A DNA stretch of 19,547 bases from JAVKSM01 sp039583705 (GTDB lineage Bacteria; Actinomycetota; Actinomycetes; Mycobacteriales; Pseudonocardiaceae), in assembly GCA_039583705.1 (NCBI GenBank), contig JAVKSM010000053.1:1-19547 (forward strand), in the 5' to 3' direction. Position numbers and translations under genes: made by a program. Shown one piece after another: positions 1 to 6,263 of this stretch. Under the pieces are notes generated by a model. That model worked only from the letters and a program-made list of their open reading frames with translations. It was not told where the DNA came from and searched no databases. Within the stretch, counting starts at the first letter, position 1, and each line of letters starts with the position of its first letter.

Positions 1-2
1 AG

Positions 3-50
3 ACCGTCCACCAAACCAACCGCAAGCGGGCACTCAGACACGCCGCCTGA
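3..50 (+). CDS. Possible 3' end of a truncated plus-strand gene
   Basis: The third frame from the window edge stays open for 15 codons and stops with TGA at 48-50, giving a basic C-terminus (TVHQTNRKRALRHAA). This could be the tail of a gene lying mostly outside the window. Its composition is less GC-rich than the operon that follows. A transposase tail is one possibility, but no family signature is visible in so short a piece. An open frame of this length can also arise by chance. Confidence 0.22.
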   Translation, partial: TVHQTNRKRALRHAA

Positions 51-58
51 GCCCGGGG

Positions 59-88
59 TTGACAGAGGGTGTCTCATGGCCTCACGAT
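59..88 (+). promoter_or_regulatory. Promoter-like hexamers at the window edge
   Basis: A perfect TTGACA occurs at 59-64, with a weak CACGAT 18 bases later at 83-88. If active, it would transcribe rightward, antisense to the chelatase gene. TTGACA boxes also occur near insertion-sequence ends, which would fit a mobile-element tail on the left edge. The -10 match is poor, so this is only a candidate. Confidence 0.15.
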
Positions 89-114
89 AGCCTGGTCTGA
101 GCCGGGCCCCGGCG

Positions 115-825
115 TCACGCCGCCCGCAGTGGGGGCAGGGCCGCGTGGTAGCGGTCGAGGACGGCGGCGGCGACTCCCGGGTGAGCGCCCAACGGGTCGG
201 CGACGATGTCGGCGCCGCAGCACGCCAGCGACGCCTGGAACCTGCCGGGGGCGAGCAGCCAGGACGCCGCGGCGACCCGGCGCCTACCGTCCGCCCGCTG
301 CGAGGCCACCACGTCGGCGACCCGGGGCGGCCCGGCGGCGATGGACCCGGCGGCGATGGACCCAGTGACGATGAACCCGGCTGAGGCACCGAGAGCGGCA
401 GCGGCCCGGTGCACCTCCGCCACCGCCCGGGGATCCGCGGAGCCGGCCGCGGCCAGCACCAGCCCGTCTCCCGGGCGCCAGCCGGCCGCGGCCAGCCGGG
501 CGGCCGCCGCGGCCAGCAGCCCGGGGTGCCCCGCGACCGGCTCGGCGAGCACCACGTCGCGCCGGCCGGTGGCCGCGAGCTGCGCCGGCAGGTCGACCCG
601 CACATGCCACCCGGCCGTGAGGAACGCCGGCACCACGACGGCTGGACCCTCGACACCGGACAGCGTCTCGGCGAGGCTCGGGCGCCGCACCCCGGCGAAG
701 CACAGCCGGGCCCGTACCCGGCGCGCCAGCGCGGCGGCGGTCACGGCGCCGGCGGGGTCGTCGGTGCCGTGCGCCACGAGGACCAACGGCCGCGAGCCGG
801 TCCCGCCGGGAACCGCCGCACTCAT
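115..825 (-). CDS. CbiX/SirB-type sirohydrochlorin chelatase
   Basis: A 236-residue protein of the sirohydrochlorin chelatase family. These enzymes insert Fe2+ (siroheme branch) or Co2+ (cobalamin branch) into sirohydrochlorin in the cytoplasm. The two family histidine signatures are visible: VLVAHG near residue 14 and FLTAGWHVRVD near residue 65. A second, degenerate half follows, as in the longer two-domain CbiX proteins. The ATG at 825 overlaps the TGA of the upstream nnaR gene (ATGA). That overlap decides the start over any longer reading of the frame. Lying in a nitrite reductase operon, it most plausibly supplies siroheme for NirB. A short GSIAA repeat around residues 155-165 comes from a 15-base tandem duplication. 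The metal preference cannot be read from the sequence. Confidence 0.85.
   Translation of the reverse strand: MSAAVPGGTGSRPLVLVAHGTDDPAGAVTAAALARRVRARLCFAGVRRPSLAETLSGVEGPAVVVPAFLTAGWHVRVDLPAQLAATGRRDVVLAEPVAGHPGLLAAAAARLAAAGWRPGDGLVLAAAGSADPRAVAEVHRAAAALGASAGFIVTGSIAAGSIAAGPPRVADVVASQRADGRRRVAAASWLLAPGRFQASLACCGADIVADPLGAHPGVAAAVLDRYHAALPPLRAA
334..378. repeat. 15-base tandem repeat inside the chelatase gene
   Basis: The unit GGCGGCGATGGACCC occurs at 334-348 and again, identical, at 349-363. A third degenerate copy (AGTGACGATGAACCC) is at 364-378. The unit length keeps the reading frame and encodes GSIAA GSIAA in the chelatase. This may be a site of slippage that changes the protein by five residues per unit. 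Confidence 0.8.
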
Positions 826-1928
826 GGCGGGGCCAACCGGTAGCCGCGCTTGACGACGGTCTCGAGGAGGCCCGGCACCCCCAGTGCCGAGCGCAGCCGG
901 GCGACCGCGGCCTCCACGGCGTGCTCGTCGGCACCACCGCCGGGCAGTGCGCGCAGCAGGTCGGCCCGCGCGAGGACCGCGCCCTGGACCCGGGCCAGCG
1001 CCCGCAGCAGCGCCATCCCGGCCGGCGCCACCGGCCGCAGCCGACCGTCCACGAGCACCGCCTGGCCGCGCAGCTCCAGCCGCACGCCTGCGACCTCCAG
1101 CCGCGGTGACCGCGCCGGCAGCTCGGCGGCGAGCCGCCGCACCATCGAGCCGAGCCGGGCCCGCTGCGGTTGCACGGTCACGACGCCGCGAGCCTCCAGT
1201 CGGCCGGCGGTCACCGGGCCCACGCAGCACGCCAGCACGCCGAAGCGCAGGGCGGTGACCAGCGCGCCGTCCAGGCCCCGCGCCGCGGCCCGCTCGAGCA
1301 CGCTGGTCACAGCCAGGGCGCTGGTGAACGTCACGGCGTCCACCGTGCCCGCGAGCACGCCGTCGAGCATGCGGTCCAGCGCGATCGGGTCGACCGGCGG
1401 CGCCCAGCGGTACACCGGCACCTCGATGACCGCCGCGCCCGCGCCCCGCAGCGCCGCGACGAAGTCCGGCTGCGGCTCCCCGTGCAGTTGCACCGCCACC
1501 CGCAAGCCGTCGACCCCGCGGCCGAGCAGGTATCCGAGCACCTCCTCGCAGGACTCCGTCGACTCGGCCATCCAGGCGTCGGCCAGCCCGGCGGCGCGGA
1601 TCGCCCCGCGGGCCTTCGGCCCGCGGGCGAGCAACCGGGCGCCGGCCAGCACGTCGAGGAGCTTGTCCCCGAGCCCCCAGCCCTCGGCCGCCTCCACCCA
1701 GCCCCGAAAGCCGATGCCGGTGGTGGCGACGACGACGTCGGGCCGGGCGTCGAGGACCGTGGCCGTGGCCGCGAGCAGGTCGGCGTCGTCCGGCAGCGGC
1801 ACGATCCGGATCGCGGGCGCGCGCACCACGGCCGCGCCGCGCCGGGTCAGCAGCGTGGTGAGCTCGTCGGCCCGCCGCGCCGCGGTGACCGCCACGGTGA
1901 ACCCGGCCAGCGGCAGCGGCTCGGTCAC
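822..1928 (-). CDS. nnaR: NnaR-type regulator: HemD domain fused to winged-helix DNA-binding domain
   Basis: A 368-residue two-domain protein. Residues about 1-260 are a uroporphyrinogen-III synthase (HemD) fold, starting TEPLPLAGFTVAVTAARRAD and containing TFTSALAVTSVLERA. Residues about 275-368 are an OmpR/PhoB-type winged helix, with LLRALARVQGAVLARADLL, AVEAAVARLRSALG and the closing VVKRGYRL. This architecture is that of NnaR of Streptomyces and mycobacteria (Rv0260c in M. tuberculosis), which works with GlnR to activate nitrate/nitrite assimilation genes. The HemD half may sense or make a tetrapyrrole; which one is not known from the sequence. The GTG start at 1928 overlaps the nirD stop (GTGA). 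The stop overlaps the chelatase start (ATGA). It is co-transcribed with its likely targets, which implies feedback control. The alternative, a plain HemD enzyme, is unlikely given the intact DNA-binding domain. Confidence 0.88.
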   Translation of the reverse strand: MTEPLPLAGFTVAVTAARRADELTTLLTRRGAAVVRAPAIRIVPLPDDADLLAATATVLDARPDVVVATTGIGFRGWVEAAEGWGLGDKLLDVLAGARLLARGPKARGAIRAAGLADAWMAESTESCEEVLGYLLGRGVDGLRVAVQLHGEPQPDFVAALRGAGAAVIEVPVYRWAPPVDPIALDRMLDGVLAGTVDAVTFTSALAVTSVLERAAARGLDGALVTALRFGVLACCVGPVTAGRLEARGVVTVQPQRARLGSMVRRLAAELPARSPRLEVAGVRLELRGQAVLVDGRLRPVAPAGMALLRALARVQGAVLARADLLRALPGGGADEHAVEAAVARLRSALGVPGLLETVVKRGYRLAPP

Positions 1929-2263
1929 GGTGACCCGATCTCCACGACGCCGTCGACGACCCGCACCGGGTACACCCCTACCGTTACCGAGGCGTCGTCG
2001 AGGCAGGCGCCGGTGCGCAGGTCGAAGACCTGCTTGTAGACCGGCGAGGCGACGATCGGCACGCCACCGCGGTCGCCGACGATGCCCCGCGAGAGCACCG
2101 ACGCGCCGCTGAACGGGTCCACATTGGACAGTGCGTGCAGGCTGCCGTCGTGCAGCCGGAACAGGGCCACCGCCGCGCCGTCGACGAGCGCCGCGACGCC
2201 CCGCTCCGGCGTCAGCGCCCGGTAGCCGCACACCGCCGTCCAGGTGCCGCACACCACGGTCAT
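1925..2263 (-). CDS. nirD: Nitrite reductase [NAD(P)H] small subunit NirD
   Basis: A 112-residue protein of the NirD family, with a Rieske-like beta fold. It pairs with NirB in cytoplasmic assimilatory nitrite reductase, which reduces nitrite to ammonium. Visible features are the N-terminal GTWTAVCGYRALTPERGVAAL and the core SPVYKQVFDLRTGACLDDASVTVGVYPVRV. The CxH and CxxH cluster ligands of true Rieske proteins are absent, as is usual in NirD, so it is not expected to bind an iron-sulfur cluster. The ATG at 2263 overlaps the nirB stop (ATGA), which fixes the start. The 3' end overlaps nnaR by four bases. Length is normal for the family. Confidence 0.92.
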   Translation of the reverse strand: MTVVCGTWTAVCGYRALTPERGVAALVDGAAVALFRLHDGSLHALSNVDPFSGASVLSRGIVGDRGGVPIVASPVYKQVFDLRTGACLDDASVTVGVYPVRVVDGVVEIGSP

Positions 2264-4779
2264 CGCACCACCGCCAACCGCAGCGGGACCGGCACCCGCT
2301 GGCCGCGTTCGGAGACGAACTCGATGCTGGGATCCGGCACGCCAGGGGCGTTGACGAAGGAGGTGAAGCGGGCGAGCCGGTCCGGGTCCTCCAGCACGCC
2401 GCGCCACTCGTCGGCGTAGCTGGCGACGTGCGCGGCCATCGCCGCCTCCAGCTCGGCGCAGATTCCCAGGCTGTCCTCCACCACCACCGCCCGCAGGTGC
2501 TCCAGCCCGCCGTCCATCGCCTCGATCCAGGGCGCGGTGCGTTGCAGCCGGTCGGCGGTGCGGATGTAGAACATCAGGTACCGGTCGATGTAGCGGACGA
2601 GGGTCTCGGTGTCCACGTCGGACGCCAGCAGCTCGGCGTGGCGGGGGCTGAACCCGCCGTTTCCGCCGACGTAGAGGTTCCACCCCGCCTCGGTTGCGAT
2701 CACGCCGAAGTCCTTGCCGCGGGCCTCGGCGCACTCCCGCGCGCACCCCGACACCCCAGCCTTGACCTTGTGCGGCGCGCGCAGCCCGCGGTAGCGCAGC
2801 TCCAGCGCGATCGCCAGGCCCACCGAGTCCTGCACTCCGTAGCGGCACCAGGTCGTGCCCACGCAGCTCTTGACGGTGCGCAGCGCCTTGCCGTAGGCGT
2901 GCCCGGACTCGAAGCCGGCGTCCACCAGCCGCCGCCAGATCGCCGGAAGCTGCTCCACCCGGGCGCCGAACAGGTCGATCCGCTGCCCTCCGGTGATCTT
3001 CGTGTAGAGCCCGAAGTCCCGGGCGACCTCGCCCAGGACGATGAGCTTCTCCGGGGTGATCTCGCCGCCCGGGATCCGCGGGACCACCGAGTACGTGCCG
3101 TTGCGCTGCAGGTTGGCCAGGAAGTGGTCGTTGGTGTCCTGCAGCGTCGCCTGCTCGCCGTCCAGGATGTGCCCGGCCCCGATCGAGGCGAGGATCGAGG
3201 CCACGGCCGGCTTGCAGATGTCACAGCCGCGACCGGTGCCGTGCCTGGCCGCCAGCTCGGAGAAGGTCCGGATCCCGGTGGCGGCGACGATCTCGAACAG
3301 CTCCGCGCGGCGGTGCGCGAAGTGCTCGCACAGCGCCGGGGACTGCTCGACGCCGGCCGCCGCGAGCAGCTTCCTCAGGGTCGGCACGCACGAGCCGCAG
3401 CCGGTGCCGGCCCTGGTGCCCGCCTTGAGCGCCGCGACCGTGGTGGCGCCCGCTCCGATGGCCGCGACGAGCGCACCCTTGCTCACCGCGTTGCAGGAGC
3501 AGATCAGGGCCGCCTCCGGCAGCCCGTCCAGGCCCACCGGCGCCGCCGCGCCCTTCGAGATCATGGCCGCCGGGTCGGCCGGCAGCGGGTGGCCCACGAG
3601 CGCGCGCAGCGTGTCGTAGTTCGCGGCGTCGCCGACGAGGATGCCGCCGAGCAGGGTCCTGGCGTCGTCGGAGACCACGAGCTTGGAGTAGCTGCCCGCC
3701 ACCGGGTCGTTGATCACGACCTCCAGCGCGCCCGGGGTGGTGGCGTGCGTGTCGCCGAAGCTGGCCACGTCCACCCCGAGCAGCTTGAGCTTGGTGGCGG
3801 TGTCGGCACCCGGGAAGGTGGCTGCCCCGCCCACCAGCCGGTCGGCCACCACCTCGGCCATGGCGTAGCCCGGCGCGACCAACCCGTACACCGACCCGCC
3901 GATGCAGGCGCACTCCCCGATCGCGTACACGCCGGCCTCGCTGGTGCGGCAGGCGGGGTCGACGACGACACCGCCGCGGGCCCCCACCGCCATCCTCGCG
4001 GCGCGGGCCAGCCCGTCGGCGGGGCGCACCCCGGCTGAGAACACCACGAGGTCGGCATCGAGCTCGGTGCCGTCGGACAGCCGCGCCAGCAGCCGGCCCC
4101 GGTCGGCCTCGATCCGCTCCGTCGAGGTCCCACAGTGGACATGGACGTCGAGCGCCTCGACCAGCCGGCGCAGCAGCGCCCCACCGCCCTCGTCCACCTG
4201 CACCGGCATCAGCCTCGGCGCGAGCTCGACGACGTGCGGCGAGAGGCCCAGCAACCGCAGCGCGTGCGCCGCCTCCAGGCCCAGCAGCCCGCCGCCGACG
4301 ACGATGCCCGCGCGCCGCCCCGGCACCGACGCCGCGGTGGCGATCCGGGCGGCCGCCCGGATCGCGTCGAGGTCGTCCAGCGTGCGGTAGACGAAGCAGC
4401 CGGGGAGGTCGCGGCCCGGAACCGGCGGCACGAACGGCGTCGAGCCGGTCGCCAGCACGAGCGCGTCGTAGCCCAGCCGCTCGCCCCGCTCGGTGCGCAC
4501 CCGGTGGCGGGCCGGCTCGATCGTCGCGACCGGGTCCCCCAGCCGCAGCTCGACCCGCGGGTCCGCCCGCACCGCGTCGTCCACGAGGGACAATTGGGCC
4601 TCGGTGACGCCGTCGAAGTAGGACGAGAGCGCGACCCGGTCGTAGGCCGCCCGGCGCTCCTGGGCGAGCACGACGATGCGCCAGTCGCCGTCGGGGTCGC
4701 GCCCGCGCAGCGCCTCGACGAAGCGGTGCCCCACCATGCCGTGCCCGATGACGACGACGGTCCGGCTCGGAGTCCTCAT
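2260..4779 (-). CDS. nirB: Nitrite reductase [NAD(P)H] large subunit NirB
   Basis: An 839-residue, full-length NirB: the catalytic subunit that moves electrons from NAD(P)H through FAD and iron-sulfur clusters to siroheme, reducing nitrite to ammonium. In order: an FAD-binding GHGMVG near residue 12; an NAD(P)-binding VVGGGLLGLEAA near 162; a BFD-like [2Fe-2S] domain with CSCNAVSKG near 425 and GTGCGSC near 458; a further CDIC near 517; then the sulfite/nitrite reductase domains. The siroheme/[4Fe-4S] cysteines are visible as SCVGTTWCRYG near 640 and SGCARECAEARGKDFGV near 676. The ATG at 4779 overlaps the stop of the upstream electron-transfer gene (ATGA). No frameshift or missing ligand was seen. 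Its N-terminal half is paralogous to that upstream neighbour. Confidence 0.96.
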   Translation of the reverse strand: MRTPSRTVVVIGHGMVGHRFVEALRGRDPDGDWRIVVLAQERRAAYDRVALSSYFDGVTEAQLSLVDDAVRADPRVELRLGDPVATIEPARHRVRTERGERLGYDALVLATGSTPFVPPVPGRDLPGCFVYRTLDDLDAIRAAARIATAASVPGRRAGIVVGGGLLGLEAAHALRLLGLSPHVVELAPRLMPVQVDEGGGALLRRLVEALDVHVHCGTSTERIEADRGRLLARLSDGTELDADLVVFSAGVRPADGLARAARMAVGARGGVVVDPACRTSEAGVYAIGECACIGGSVYGLVAPGYAMAEVVADRLVGGAATFPGADTATKLKLLGVDVASFGDTHATTPGALEVVINDPVAGSYSKLVVSDDARTLLGGILVGDAANYDTLRALVGHPLPADPAAMISKGAAAPVGLDGLPEAALICSCNAVSKGALVAAIGAGATTVAALKAGTRAGTGCGSCVPTLRKLLAAAGVEQSPALCEHFAHRRAELFEIVAATGIRTFSELAARHGTGRGCDICKPAVASILASIGAGHILDGEQATLQDTNDHFLANLQRNGTYSVVPRIPGGEITPEKLIVLGEVARDFGLYTKITGGQRIDLFGARVEQLPAIWRRLVDAGFESGHAYGKALRTVKSCVGTTWCRYGVQDSVGLAIALELRYRGLRAPHKVKAGVSGCARECAEARGKDFGVIATEAGWNLYVGGNGGFSPRHAELLASDVDTETLVRYIDRYLMFYIRTADRLQRTAPWIEAMDGGLEHLRAVVVEDSLGICAELEAAMAAHVASYADEWRGVLEDPDRLARFTSFVNAPGVPDPSIEFVSERGQRVPVPLRLAVVR

Positions 4780-6263
4780 GCGACGACCTCCTTCGCGGTC
4801 GGTGCGGCCGGCGCGGGGTCACCGGCGGCCAGCCAGCCGCAGATCCCGTCGACGGTGTCCCGGCAGCCGCCGCATCCGGTGCCGGCGTGGGTGGCGCGGG
4901 CCAGCGCGGCGACGTCCCGCGCCCCGGCCCACCAGGCCGTGACGAGCCGGCCCTTGGTGACCGCCGAGCAGCGGCAGACGACCGCCCGGGCGGGCAGCAG
5001 GGCTGGGCTGGCGACCGGCTCCACCTCCGGCGGCAGCGCCCTGCCGAGCAGCAGCGCCAGGCGGTCCGAAGGGGCCGGGGCGCCCCGGTCGTAGAGCGTG
5101 ACGATGCGGGCCGCGGCGTCCGGTGCACCGAGCAGGATCGCCCCCGCCACCCGCTCGTCGCGCAGCACGAGCTTGGCGTAGCGGCCACGGGCCGGGTCGG
5201 AGAACCACAGCACCTCGACCGAGGGGTCCGCCGCGTCGTCCTGGTCGGCATGGACCTCGCCCAGGGCGGCGACGTCCAGGTCACGGGCCTTGAGCCGGGT
5301 GACCGTCGGGGTGCCGTGGTAACGGGCGGCCGGGTCGGCGCCGGTCAGCAGGTCGGCGAGCACCGTGGCCTGCTCCCACGCTGCGGCGACCAGCCCGGAG
5401 ACCGCGCCGGGGTGCTGGGCGCAGTCCCCGATCGCGTGCACCCGGGGATGGCTGGTGGTGAGCCGGTCGTCGACGAGCACTCCCGACTCGACGGCGAGCC
5501 CGGCCGTACGGGCCAGCCAGGTCTGCGCCCGCACCCCGGCCGCGACCACCACCGCGGCGCAGTCCAGCCTCGACCCGTCGTCGCACTCCAACCGGCCCGG
5601 CCGCCACTCCCTGGCCCGCACCCCGAGCCGGACCGTGATGCCCAGGCCCCGCAGCGTCCCGGCCAGCACCTGCCCGGCGCCGGGGTCGAGTTGGCGCTCC
5701 ATGAGGTGGCCCACCGGGTGCAGCACCGTGACCGGGACGCCCCGCCCCGCCAGCCCGCGGGCGGCCTCCAGCCCCAGCAGGCCGCCACCCAGGACGGCCA
5801 CCCGTGACCCGGACGCCGCGAGGTCGAGGATCCGGCGGCAGTCGGCGAGGTCACGGAACACGGCGACCCCGTCGGCCGGGGCCCCGTCCGGTGTGGCCAG
5901 CCCGGGCACGGGGGGCAGCCAGGCCCGGCTGCCGGTGGCCAGCACCAGGTCGTCCCACGGCAGGGTGGCACCGTCGTCGCAGACGACCCGGCGTGCGCCA
6001 GGGTCGATGCCGACCACCCGGACGCCGGTCCGCACGTCCACGTCGCACCGGGCCGCCCAGCCCGGTTCGTGCAACCGCACCGCGTCCGCGGCCAGGCCGC
6101 CGGCCAGCACCGACGACAGCAGCACCCGGTTGTAGGCCGCGTGCGGCTCGGCGCCCAGCACGGTGAGCGCGACCGCGCCGCCGCCCGGGTCCCGGCGGCG
6201 GACCTCCTCGGCCAGCCGCGCCCCCGCCATGCCGTAGCCGACCACCACGACCCGCCGTCTCAC
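4776..6263 (-). CDS. nasB: FAD/NAD(P)-dependent electron-transfer protein with BFD-like [2Fe-2S] domain (NasB type)
   Basis: A 495-residue flavoprotein resembling the N-terminal half of NirB. It has an FAD motif VVVVGYGMAG at residues 4-13, an NAD(P) motif VLGGGLLGLEAARGL near 154 and the second FAD motif HAIGDCAQHPG. Its C-terminal BFD-like domain has paired cysteines CRCSAVTKG (about 428) and GTGCGGC (about 463). It lacks siroheme domains, so it is not a nitrite reductase. Between nasA and nirB, it most likely passes electrons from NAD(P)H to the nitrate reductase, whose own sequence lacks this [2Fe-2S] module. I chose the GTG at 6263 because it overlaps the nasA stop (GTGA), like every other junction here. 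An ATG nine codons upstream (6290) lies inside nasA and is less likely. Naming differs among actinomycete nas operons. Confidence 0.85.
   Translation of the reverse strand: MRRRVVVVGYGMAGARLAEEVRRRDPGGGAVALTVLGAEPHAAYNRVLLSSVLAGGLAADAVRLHEPGWAARCDVDVRTGVRVVGIDPGARRVVCDDGATLPWDDLVLATGSRAWLPPVPGLATPDGAPADGVAVFRDLADCRRILDLAASGSRVAVLGGGLLGLEAARGLAGRGVPVTVLHPVGHLMERQLDPGAGQVLAGTLRGLGITVRLGVRAREWRPGRLECDDGSRLDCAAVVVAAGVRAQTWLARTAGLAVESGVLVDDRLTTSHPRVHAIGDCAQHPGAVSGLVAAAWEQATVLADLLTGADPAARYHGTPTVTRLKARDLDVAALGEVHADQDDAADPSVEVLWFSDPARGRYAKLVLRDERVAGAILLGAPDAAARIVTLYDRGAPAPSDRLALLLGRALPPEVEPVASPALLPARAVVCRCSAVTKGRLVTAWWAGARDVAALARATHAGTGCGGCRDTVDGICGWLAAGDPAPAAPTAKEVVA

Noticed and set aside
101..113. 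GCCGGGCCCCGGC palindrome after the chelatase gene as a terminator
   Set aside because: The arms leave almost no loop and no T-run follows. GC palindromes of this size are expected by chance at this composition.
2131..4038. A 635-codon plus-strand frame
   Set aside because: It is antisense to nirB and nirD, whose motifs are unmistakable. The translation is rich in His, Arg and Gly with no family signature.
3221..5284. A 687-codon minus-strand frame overlapping nirB and nasB
   Set aside because: It is an out-of-frame shadow of nirB and nasB; the correct frames contain all cofactor motifs.
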